Assembly: GCA_023391895.1 (NCBI GenBank)
Contig: JAEWAC010000170.1
Span: 1-11,935 of the forward strand
Reading direction: 5' to 3'
From: Bacteroidota bacterium
GTDB taxonomy: Bacteria; Bacteroidota; Bacteroidia; Chitinophagales; Chitinophagaceae
Length of the DNA: 11,935 nucleotides
The position numbers and the translations under genes are program-made. A model generated the notes under the pieces. That model had not been told where the DNA came from. It worked only from the letters and a program-made list of their open reading frames with translations, and ran no database searches. Below are positions 1 through 5,807 of the stretch, piece by piece; position 1 is the first letter of the stretch, and every line of letters starts with the position of its first letter.

Positions 1-1011
1 AACAACGTGTTCGGTTTACCCTTTACGGAAGAAGAATCCAGAGTGGTTATTGTACCCATTCCCTGGGAAGTTACCGTAAGCTTTGGTTCCGGTACCGCCC
101 GTTCCGCAGAACAAATCATGAAAGCCAGCTTGCAGGTAGACCTGTTTGACCCGGATGTACCCGATGGCTGGAAAGAAGGTTTTTATATGAAGGAAACCGA
201 CCGCAAGGTGTTGCTCAAAAGCGATTACCTGCGCAAGGAAGCCGAACTGTATATTGATTATATTTCCAAGGGCGAGGAAGTGGAAGACAACCAGTTTATG
301 TGCAAAACCCTCAAAGAAGTAAACGAGGGTGGTCACTTTTTAAACAACTGGGTCTACCAGCAAACCAAGGCTTTACTGGACCGGGGAAAGCTGGTGGGTC
401 TGCTGGGTGGCGACCACAGTACGCCCCTGGGCTTTTATAAAGCCATTGCCGAAAAGCATGGGGACTTTGGCATTCTGCAAATTGATGCCCACTGCGACCT
501 GCGCGTTGCTTACGAAGGCTTTGTGTACTCCCATGCCAGCATTATGTACAATGCTTTAAAGGAAGTGCCACAGCTGGAGAAACTGGTACAGGTAGGCATT
601 CGCGATTATTCCGAAGGCGAGTACCAGTTTATCAAAGACCACAGCGACCGGGTTCAAACTTATTTCGACCGGGACATCCGGGTGCGCCAGTACGAAGGCG
701 AAACCTTCAAGGCCATTACTGAAGAAATCATCAGCCAGCTGCCCGATAAAGTGTATATCTCCTTTGATATTGACGGACTGGATCCTAAGCTGTGCCCCAA
801 TACCGGTACGCCGGTGCAGGGTGGCTTTGAAACAGAGCAGGTTTTTTACCTTTTTGACAAGCTCCGTCAGTCCGGCAAGCAGCTGATTGGCTTTGACCTG
901 TGCGAGGTTAGCACCAGCGAAAACGGCTGGGACGCCAATGTAGGAGCCCGTATATTGTTTAAGCTGTGCAACCTGCTGGTGGCCAACAACCCGGTTACCG
1001 CCCATGCATAG
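1..1011 (+). CDS. Agmatinase-family ureohydrolase, 5' end outside the window
   Basis: This is a manganese-dependent ureohydrolase of the arginase/agmatinase/formimidoylglutamase fold, which hydrolyses a guanidino or formimino group in the cytoplasm. All metal-ligand motifs are visible, numbered from the GTG at position 7: GGDHS at 134-138, DAHCD at 160-164 and SFDIDGLDP at 252-260, giving His137, Asp160, His162, Asp164, Asp254 and Asp256. The frame is open from base 1 (two Asn codons precede the GTG) and the visible N-terminus begins close to the first beta-strand, so the true start is probably upstream and the gene is partial. The third position of DAHxD is Cys163. The insert around 50-110 and the C-terminal part resemble the group labelled agmatinase-family protein in Bacteroidota. 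The substrate (agmatine or another guanidino compound) cannot be read from sequence. It overlaps the next gene by 8 nt, suggesting translational coupling. Confidence 0.88.
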   Translation, partial: NNVFGLPFTEEESRVVIVPIPWEVTVSFGSGTARSAEQIMKASLQVDLFDPDVPDGWKEGFYMKETDRKVLLKSDYLRKEAELYIDYISKGEEVEDNQFMCKTLKEVNEGGHFLNNWVYQQTKALLDRGKLVGLLGGDHSTPLGFYKAIAEKHGDFGILQIDAHCDLRVAYEGFVYSHASIMYNALKEVPQLEKLVQVGIRDYSEGEYQFIKDHSDRVQTYFDRDIRVRQYEGETFKAITEEIISQLPDKVYISFDIDGLDPKLCPNTGTPVQGGFETEQVFYLFDKLRQSGKQLIGFDLCEVSTSENGWDANVGARILFKLCNLLVANNPVTAHA

Positions 1012-1615
1012 CCTGGCGGTAAAACTGGACGGCATTGAGCGGCGCAAACGCAGCACCGGCCTGCTGCACATAGCAGCTGGCTGCTTTTTACTGGCCAAAG
1101 GGGTGGATTACCTGTTTTATTTTAATTACCAGCGCATCGGGATGGCCGTGCCGGTCTTTGCCGCCGTTATTATTTCGCTGGCCTATGGGTTTTTTAAAAG
1201 AAAACTGGACCCCGCTGCCCGGCACAACCACTGGGTACGCCTGCTGCAGGTAGGCCTATTTACCATACTGGGCATTAATTTTATCAATCTGGGCCGGCAG
1301 CTGGATGTAGCGGTACTCTTTATTTGGGCTGTTATTTGCTTGTTTTTAATGTTTACCGAAAGAAAGGTGTTTCATGACTCCCAGATGGTTTTTAATAAAG
1401 ACGGGATTTATATACCTGGTTATTTCAAAAGCCATCGCCTGTTTTGGAACAACATTAAAGAGGTAGTGGCCCGGCCGGATTATATTACCATTTTCCAGGC
1501 CAATGACAAGTACGTGCAGCTGGAGCTGCTGAGAGAAGTGCCGGCCACTGAACTGGAACACATCAATTCGTTCTGCCGGCAGCAGATTGAATACACAACA
1601 AACACAACTATATAA
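1004..1615 (+). CDS. Four-helix membrane protein with C-terminal PH-like domain
   Basis: I do not recognise a named family with certainty. The 203-residue product has four likely membrane segments at about 20-40, 47-64, 79-96 and 101-117. A soluble tail of about 80 residues follows, with the beta-rich pattern of small bacterial PH-like domains: the stretch KDGIYIPGYF (132-141), then alternating strands through YVQLEL (170-175) and a closing helix. Such proteins are usually annotated only as hypothetical. The ATG lies 8 nt inside the end of the ureohydrolase gene, so translation is probably coupled, and the radical SAM gene follows after 14 nt. This makes it the middle gene of a likely three-gene transcript. 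Its role is unknown; position suggests, but does not show, a link with its two enzyme neighbours. Confidence 0.8.
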   Translation: MHSLAVKLDGIERRKRSTGLLHIAAGCFLLAKGVDYLFYFNYQRIGMAVPVFAAVIISLAYGFFKRKLDPAARHNHWVRLLQVGLFTILGINFINLGRQLDVAVLFIWAVICLFLMFTERKVFHDSQMVFNKDGIYIPGYFKSHRLFWNNIKEVVARPDYITIFQANDKYVQLELLREVPATELEHINSFCRQQIEYTTNTTI

Positions 1616-1624
1616 GAGAGGAAG
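1614..1624 (+). promoter_or_regulatory. Shine-Dalgarno-like site that supports the GTG start at 1630
   Basis: The purine run AAGAGAGGAAG ends 5 nt before the GTG at 1630. Most other starts in this window have no such run, as expected for Bacteroidota. There is no in-frame ATG near the start (the next Met is residue 69), so this site favours initiation at the GTG. It begins within the stop codon of the preceding gene. Confidence 0.55.
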
Positions 1625-1629
1625 CAATC

Positions 1630-2928
1630 GTGGCATTACAACATTCACCATATTTACTGTATTCCGACGGGAAAGGAAACATTTTTGAAGACACTTCGCT
1701 GTACGTAACCGGCCGCAGCGGCTGGGATGCCTTACCCATTCCGGAAGACGAATGGATCGAACTGCCGCACGGTGGCCAATTGTACGAGTTGCCGGGCCGC
1801 AGGGGTATTGGCATTGACGTAAAAACAGGTGACATGCGCCTGTGCGAAAAAGGCTGGGCAGTAGCGGCCTTTATACCGCCGGCCCATACCGGCTTTTACC
1901 TGGCAGCCTACGAAACGGGGCCCGATGCCCCGACCCTGCCCCTGTTTTGCTATACCGCTACCGGCTGGTACAACGATAAATTTTATGTACCCGCCACCCG
2001 TATCGAACAGGACATTCGCCAGGAATGCGGCGGTTTTGACGACAGCAAGGTACAAGGTGGTGTGGAGTATTTATTAAAAGCCTTTCCGCACAACCGCCTG
2101 GTGGAGCACCTGGCCAACAACTGTGCGCTGACATATCACTGCCCTGCTGCCCGCAACTATTTTATGGGTCGCTGGGAGTGTCCCATCCCCTCTTCACCGG
2201 CCTGTAATGCCAACTGTGTCGGCTGTATTTCATTTCAGCCGGAAGAAGAAACCATTGTTTCCACACAGGATCGCTTAACTTTTAAACCTTCGGTAGAAGA
2301 AATTGTAGAATATACCGTACCGCACCTACAAACCGCTCCCTTCCCTATTGTATCATTCGGGCAAGGTTGTGAGGGTGAGCCGCTGCTGATGTGGGAAACC
2401 ATCCGGAAAGCTATTATTGAAATCCGAAAACACACGCCCAAAGGCAGCATCAACATCAACACCAACGGCTCCAAGCCCGATGCGGTCAAAGCCTTGTGCG
2501 AAGCCGGCCTGGACAGCATCCGCGTGAGCACCAACTCGGCCCGCCGTGAAATTTATATGCCGTACTACCGGCCCAACAACTACGATTTTGACGACATCAT
2601 TGAAAGTCTGAAAATTGTGCGGGGCTATGGCGGCTGGACCTCCATCAACTACTTTGTATTTCCCGGCATGACCGACAGCGAAGCCGAATACGAGGCACTG
2701 AGAAAGCTGATCAAAGATACCGACCTGTGCATGATCCAGTGGCGCAATTTCAATATCGACCCGGACTGGTATTTGGGCAAGATTGGCGTGGCGGATACCG
2801 GTGATATACTGGGTGTAAAGCAACTGATGGAAGTATTGCAAGAAGAATTTCCACACCTGAAATATGGGTATTACAACCCGCCGATGGAACGCATCAAAGG
2901 CAGCTTCGAAAAAGATTTTGCGCGCTGA
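1630..2928 (+). CDS. Radical SAM protein with long N-terminal region
   Basis: This is a 432-residue radical SAM enzyme, expected to bind a [4Fe-4S] cluster and cleave S-adenosylmethionine to a 5'-deoxyadenosyl radical. The cluster motif CNANCVGC lies at residues 192-199 (CX3CX2C, Cys192, Cys196, Cys199). It is followed by GQGCEGEP (244-251), which resembles the glycine-rich SAM-binding GGE strand, by NTNG (277-280) and by a TIM-barrel-like remainder to about residue 420. About 190 residues precede the cluster motif. This is unusual, because the motif is near the N-terminus in most radical SAM proteins. This part carries Cys72, Cys107, Cys133, Cys165, Cys171 and Cys184. There is no C-terminal SPASM-like cysteine cluster. 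The start is GTG with a good purine-rich leader. The substrate is unknown; I cannot place it in a named subfamily. It is last in a transcript that ends at the palindrome just downstream. Confidence 0.85.
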   Translation: MALQHSPYLLYSDGKGNIFEDTSLYVTGRSGWDALPIPEDEWIELPHGGQLYELPGRRGIGIDVKTGDMRLCEKGWAVAAFIPPAHTGFYLAAYETGPDAPTLPLFCYTATGWYNDKFYVPATRIEQDIRQECGGFDDSKVQGGVEYLLKAFPHNRLVEHLANNCALTYHCPAARNYFMGRWECPIPSSPACNANCVGCISFQPEEETIVSTQDRLTFKPSVEEIVEYTVPHLQTAPFPIVSFGQGCEGEPLLMWETIRKAIIEIRKHTPKGSININTNGSKPDAVKALCEAGLDSIRVSTNSARREIYMPYYRPNNYDFDDIIESLKIVRGYGGWTSINYFVFPGMTDSEAEYEALRKLIKDTDLCMIQWRNFNIDPDWYLGKIGVADTGDILGVKQLMEVLQEEFPHLKYGYYNPPMERIKGSFEKDFAR

Positions 2929-2935
2929 CGAGCAT

Positions 2936-2965
2936 AAAAAAGCACGGAACGTTCCGTGCTTTTTT
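2936..2965. terminator. Bidirectional intrinsic terminator
   Basis: A perfect 30-nt palindrome: six A, then GCACGGAAC and its exact complement GTTCCGTGC, then six T. It lies 8 nt after the stop of the radical SAM gene and 18 nt after the stop of the convergent DUF2846-type gene on the minus strand. Either strand gives a GC-containing stem followed by a U-tract, so it can end transcription from both sides. Confidence 0.88.
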
Positions 2966-2982
2966 ATTATGGGTTTTTGAAA

Positions 2983-3441
2983 TTATTTGGCAGCTGCATC
3001 TTTTTCATCATCCAGGTTCTGGCAGTTGTCCAGCGACATGCCTTTGAGCTGTTTTTCGCCGGTTGACTTGGTGACTTCCACCATTTCCAGGCGAGCCCGG
3101 GTAATGCTTTGCTTCATGTTGCAGGCTACGTAGTACACTTTTCCGGGTTCGGCTTCTATTTCCACTTCGGTTTCTTTTTTCAACAACTCCATGCCACCGA
3201 TCTTGGAAGATATGCGGTGCTTGCCGGGTGTTACCTCCACTTTAATAAACTTGTTGTTACTGAGTTTGCAAACTTTCTTTTCGTTTACAAACATGGCCCA
3301 GTTGCGGGCCGAGCCGGCAAACTGTCCGGTGCGGTAAATGTAGATGGTTGCGGATTCTGGTTTAGGATCGGGTTCATTGCCACCGGCCAATGCCGTAGCG
3401 GCCATAAACAGACCAAGTAAAGCAGTAAATACTTTCTTCAT
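2983..3441 (-). CDS. Exported small protein, DUF2846-type
   Basis: A 152-residue protein with a clear Sec signal peptide: MKK, a hydrophobic core at about 5-18, then probable cleavage after TALA (residues 16-19). The mature part begins with ATIYIYRTGQ (31-40), then a second beta-rich stretch (VNEKKVCKL), a conserved-looking PGKH turn (residues 72-75) and PGKVYYVAC. This strand pattern matches what I recall of DUF2846, a beta-sandwich family of periplasmic or lipid-linked proteins without known function. There is no cysteine at the cleavage site, so it is predicted to be periplasmic or secreted, not a lipoprotein. The C-terminal 40 residues are charged and probably disordered. It is monocistronic, convergent with the radical SAM gene, and uses the palindrome at 2936-2965 as terminator. 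I found no convincing TAnnTTTG box ahead of it. Confidence 0.78.
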   Translation of the reverse strand: MKKVFTALLGLFMAATALAGGNEPDPKPESATIYIYRTGQFAGSARNWAMFVNEKKVCKLSNNKFIKVEVTPGKHRISSKIGGMELLKKETEVEIEAEPGKVYYVACNMKQSITRARLEMVEVTKSTGEKQLKGMSLDNCQNLDDEKDAAAK

Positions 3442-3576
3442 AAGTGTTAGTTTTTGGCTACCAAAATAATATCAAAACTGCAACGGTGCAACAGGCTCAT
3501 CCAATAACTGACACTTTTAAAGAACGAATTGATGGTTGAGCTTCATGAATTGTAAAAAGTCTTCTTTGCAACGGCC

Positions 3577-3687
3577 TTATGCACTGATGCCAATGATAGA
3601 TTTTTTAAACTGTGGCGGCAATTTCTTCAAAACCCCAAATACCTCTTCAGCAGCATTCCTTACTTCATAATTGTTTTCCTGGAGCAT
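3577..3687 (-). CDS. Orphan 36-residue frame, possible gene remnant
   Basis: From the ATG at 3687 the minus strand encodes 36 residues: a charged helix-like part (QENNYEVRNAAEEVFGVLKK), then LPPQFKKSIIGISA and a TAA. The frame stays open for 22 more codons upstream, to a TAA at 3754-3756. Composition is protein-like, amphipathic and free of low-complexity runs, unlike the surrounding repeat DNA. There is no ribosome site, promoter or partner gene, and I recognise no family. It could be the tail of a decayed gene, a real small protein or chance. Confidence 0.2.
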   Translation of the reverse strand: MLQENNYEVRNAAEEVFGVLKKLPPQFKKSIIGISA

Positions 3688-3810
3688 TTTGTTAACCGGT
3701 ATAATTGTCCATACCTGTAGTTTTGGCCGTTTTGCGGGCAACTGTATTAGTTGTTATGAAGTTGTCTCTATAGGGTTTTCAAGAAGTCCTAACGCCTCTC
3801 CCCTCTGTTC

Positions 3811-3829
3811 TGCTGAACTGGTTTCAGCA
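3811..3829. repeat. Short palindromic element (TGCTGAA/TTCAGCA)
   Basis: The 19-nt sequence TGCTGAACTGGTTTCAGCA forms a 7-bp stem, TGCTGAA with TTCAGCA, around CTGGT. From memory, closely similar phrases (TGCTGAACTTGTTTCAGCA) are scattered through intergenic regions of many Bacteroidota. I infer that this is a member of that dispersed family, but cannot verify it here. Confidence 0.45.
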
Positions 3830-3916
3830 TCTCCTAACTTCTTCAAATCCCTATACAGTAACTCTTTAAAAAGTCCATATGATTATAGTTTTATCCTCCT
3901 GTAGTTAGTGCTTCTT

Positions 3917-3949
3917 ACTTTTTCTCCCCGAAAAAGGGGAGCAAAAAGT
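3917..3949. repeat. Imperfect hairpin at the outer edge of repeat copy 1
   Basis: ACTTTTTCTCCCC (3917-3929) pairs with GGGGAGCAAAAAGT (3936-3949) across a GAAAAA loop, with one bulged base. Stem and flanks are T/A-rich on either side, so it could act as a weak terminator, but no gene ends into it. It lies about 35 nt before the part of the repeat that can be compared with copy 2, and may belong to the same element. Confidence 0.45.
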
Positions 3950-3982
3950 TCAAGGCCAACCCGATGGCTCCGCCCGTTTGGC

Positions 3983-4278
3983 CCGCCCACGCACTGGCAA
4001 CCCTCATTCCTGAGTGTATCCTGCATTAAGTTCATTAGATTATATGATCCTGAACTACAGGTATGGGGTTTTAAAGAAGTGCAGACCTTTTTGCGTGCTT
4101 AGGTGAAAGACTTCAGGCGCTGTATCCCGCTATGCTGTTCTGAAAGGATTAGGTGATCTTAGTTCAGGCGGGATAAGGCACTGAACCATGCCTGTTTTAC
4201 ATTTTACATTTTAAAATTTTTCATTCTTAATTCTACATTCCTCCTAATCCCTCAATCTCCCCAAATCGTGGTTCAGAC
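3983..4278 (+). repeat. Long non-coding repeat, copy 1
   Basis: Aligning this stretch with the reverse complement of 11611-11935 shows a common, diverged element. Collinear matching blocks are: a 29-nt identity at 3997-4025 (against 11897-11925), an 18-nt identity at 4055-4072 (11850-11867), TTTTGCGTGCT, a 23-nt identity at 4119-4141 (11781-11803), an 18-nt block with one mismatch at 4168-4185 (11737-11754), and CCCCAAATCGTGGTTCAGACA's 20-nt core ending at 4278 (11611). Between blocks the copies differ in sequence and slightly in length. The 4123-4175 part forms a stem-loop. No transposase is encoded, and I saw no target-site duplication at the apparent ends. Confidence 0.75.
4112..4185 (+). 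repeat. Stem-loop core of repeat copy 1
   Basis: TATCCCGC (4123-4130) pairs exactly with GCGGGATA (4168-4175). The pairing continues imperfectly outwards to TTCAG (4112-4116) with CTGAA (4181-4185), giving an outer arm of about 18 nt. Inside the 37-nt loop, CTGAA (4140-4144) can pair with TTCAG (4163-4167), directly stacked on the main stem. The same stem is kept in copy 2. Confidence 0.65.
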
Positions 4279-4310
4279 ATCGATGATCCAACTACAGCCT
4301 TTTGTGGAAA

Positions 4311-4363
4311 CCGGAGTTGCCGTTGTCTTTAACAGGCTCAAAAAGACAAACAGGCAGCTCCGG
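4311..4363. repeat. Strong 53-nt hairpin, 19 bp
   Basis: Positions 4311-4321 (CCGGAGTTGCC) pair with 4353-4363 (GGCAGCTCCGG) as 11 continuous base pairs, one of them G.U if read on the plus strand. After a small internal loop (G22 side against ACA), TTGTCTTT (4323-4330) pairs with AAAGACAA (4342-4349) for 8 more, closing an 11-nt loop. No T-run follows on either strand, so it does not look like an intrinsic terminator. It lies 62 nt beyond the stop codon of the CHRD lipoprotein gene and may be part of its 3' untranslated region. Confidence 0.6.
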
Positions 4364-4425
4364 CAGAAATGAATCTGTTGTCATCCACCCACAGGGCGGA
4401 TTAAAAACGGCCAAACAGCAATTTC

Positions 4426-4902
4426 TTATTGTACGGCTACCTGGGCTCTTATTTCGCCGGCACCATGGTTGGGCGTATGAATATTGTAATACCAGAGGCC
4501 GTTCAGCAACTGGCCTTCCTGTTCATCTGTGAGGTTGGCAGAACCGCTGACACTGCCGGAAGTAGAATTGGCAAAACCCGTAATATCAACAACAGGTGAA
4601 GCGCTTTCGGTAGTACTGGCCGGACCGTGAAAGTGCATCATGATGGGAGGGCCGGACAGATCGGCCCAGTTAATGGTGTATTCCAGTTTGTTGGTACTGC
4701 TGTTATACGTACCGGAAAGAGTTGCGGTGGCATCCGTGGTTACCGGAGGAATTTCCTTGGCACCCGTGGCATTGCCGCTTAACTGGTAGGTTACCTTTGT
4801 CGGTTCATTATTATTGTCATCCTTGTTGCAGGCGGCCATAACAATGGTCATAGCTAAGAGTCCCAGAAACAGCGGAACCATCCATGATGTTTTCCTGGTC
4901 AT
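4426..4902 (-). CDS. CHRD-domain lipoprotein
   Basis: A 158-residue lipoprotein. The N-terminus MTRK and a hydrophobic core lead to VMAAC, with the lipid-bearing Cys25. The next residues, NKDDNNNE, are of the acidic kind that in Bacteroidota lipoproteins can direct export to the cell surface, so an outer-membrane, possibly surface, location is inferred. The rest (about 38-156) is a single CHRD domain: LSGNATGAKEIPPV near its start, the MMHFHGPA histidine motif near the middle (residues 87-94), LTDEQEGQLLNG, and the closing YYNIHTPNHGAGEIRAQV. CHRD domains occur in chordin and in many bacterial secreted proteins. Their biochemical role in bacteria is unknown. The gene stands alone, divergent from the dehydrogenase at 4997 with 94 nt between them. 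No terminator is evident, only the hairpin at 4311-4363. Confidence 0.9.
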   Translation of the reverse strand: MTRKTSWMVPLFLGLLAMTIVMAACNKDDNNNEPTKVTYQLSGNATGAKEIPPVTTDATATLSGTYNSSTNKLEYTINWADLSGPPIMMHFHGPASTTESASPVVDITGFANSTSGSVSGSANLTDEQEGQLLNGLWYYNIHTPNHGAGEIRAQVAVQ

Positions 4903-4996
4903 ATGATAATTTTTTAAAATTGTTGATTAAAGCAATGCACTGGCGCCGCTTTGCTGTCTTGTATATATTTACGTTACCATTTTTAAAAAGGTTGCC

Positions 4997-5716
4997 ATGC
5001 CACCAAAAATTATCATCATTGGCGCTACTTCCGGCCTGGGAAAAGAAATGGCATTGCTCTACCTGGCACAAGGCTGCCGGGTAGGTATAACCGGGAGAAG
5101 ACAACACCTGCTGGAGGAAATCAAGAACCGCTATCCCCAACAGGTATTTACCCGCTGCTTTGATGTAACCCAACCCGGCAACCAACAACACCTGTCTGCA
5201 ATGATTGCTGCATTAGGCAGACTGGACCTGCTGATTTACAATGCCGGCGTAGGCGATGTATCGGAACAGCTGGACTGGAATATTGAAAACACCACCACCT
5301 TAACCAATGTGAATGGCTTTGTGGAGATCGTGAGCTATGCTTTTAATTATTTAGTGCGGCAGGGATACGGCCAGATCGCGGTGATCTCTTCCATAGCCGC
5401 TCTGCGGGGCAACAGTTGGGCTCCCGCCTACAGTGCCAGCAAGGCCTATATGAGCCTTTACGCCGAAAGCCTGAACCTGAAGGCCCACCGCCTGCAAAAA
5501 CCCATTGTGGTGACCGATGTAAAACCGGGTTTTCTGGCCACCAAGCCCTCCAAAGGCAACAAGCGATTTTGGGTGGCACCGCCGGCCAAAGCCGCCCGCC
5601 AGATTGTAAACGCCTTGCGTCGAAAAAAACGAAAAGTATATATCACCAAACGCTGGTGGCTCATTGCCAAACTGCTACCGGTAATCCCTTATTTTTTGTA
5701 TAAACGCCTGACTTAA
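4997..5716 (+). CDS. Short-chain dehydrogenase/reductase (SDR)
   Basis: A 239-residue classical SDR, an NAD(P)-dependent oxidoreductase with a Rossmann fold. Visible motifs are GATSGLG at 9-15 (cofactor loop), TGRR at 32-35 (the arginines favour NADPH), the DV pair at 56-57, NAG at 82-84, Ser131/Ser132, the catalytic YSASK at 145-149 and PG at 177-178. The last 30 residues are strongly basic and then hydrophobic (RRKKRKVYITKRWW, then LLPVIPYFLYKRL), suggesting membrane association, as in many SDRs acting on lipids or long-chain substrates. The substrate is not deducible. The ATG start places the glycine motif at the usual distance. The gene is co-directional with the TonB-like gene 91 nt downstream, but probably has its own transcript. 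Confidence 0.92.
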   Translation: MPPKIIIIGATSGLGKEMALLYLAQGCRVGITGRRQHLLEEIKNRYPQQVFTRCFDVTQPGNQQHLSAMIAALGRLDLLIYNAGVGDVSEQLDWNIENTTTLTNVNGFVEIVSYAFNYLVRQGYGQIAVISSIAALRGNSWAPAYSASKAYMSLYAESLNLKAHRLQKPIVVTDVKPGFLATKPSKGNKRFWVAPPAKAARQIVNALRRKKRKVYITKRWWLIAKLLPVIPYFLYKRLT

Positions 5717-5792
5717 ATGTTAAAAGAAGCGGAAATCAGCCGCCAAAACAGGCAATTTTTTTATCTTTTCCCTCGTTTTATAGTCTTACTTC

Positions 5793-5800
5793 TACATTTG
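5793..5800 (+). promoter_or_regulatory. Bacteroidota -7 box ahead of the TonB-like gene
   Basis: TACATTTG matches the Bacteroidota -7 consensus TAnnTTTG exactly. It lies 7 nt before the ATG at 5808, so transcription from it would start almost at the start codon. Upstream is T-rich with only a degenerate -33 TTTG. Confidence 0.4.
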
Positions 5801-5807
5801 CATTTGC

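Larger units (their letters stand above)
3442..4425. other. Long intergenic region with repeats and hairpins
   Basis: About 980 bases without a gene I can defend. It is visibly richer in A/T than the flanking genes. In order it holds: the leader of the DUF2846-type gene, a 36-codon orphan frame (minus, 3577-3687), a mosaic of short phrases that recur elsewhere in the window (3709-3855), a short palindrome (3811-3829), a hairpin (3917-3949), copy 1 of the long repeat (about 3983-4278) and a strong 53-nt hairpin (4311-4363). The longer open frames here, such as 3908-4102 on plus, run straight through repeat sequence and have no family resemblance. Confidence 0.75.

Noticed and set aside
3908..4102. 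A 64-codon plus-strand frame through repeat copy 1
   Set aside because: It runs through the hairpin and repeat blocks, has Pro/Arg/Trp-rich composition, and the equivalent frame is not kept in copy 2 because spacer lengths and sequences differ.
4311..4363. Intrinsic terminator of the CHRD lipoprotein gene
   Set aside because: The stem is strong enough, but no T-run follows it on the minus strand, where a mixed sequence continues.
3442..4425. A CRISPR array, retron or tRNA in the long gap
   Set aside because: There is no regular repeat-spacer spacing, no reverse transcriptase or cas gene nearby, and I see no cloverleaf with a T-loop sequence.
4950..4971. TTTG and TATATTTA ahead of the dehydrogenase gene as a promoter
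   Set aside because: The second box misses the final G and the spacing between boxes is only 10 nt, about half the normal distance.
5724..5762. Possible terminator after the dehydrogenase gene (GCGG...CCGC, then later a T-run)
   Set aside because: The stem is only 4 bp and the T-run begins 12 nt after it, so it is not convincing.
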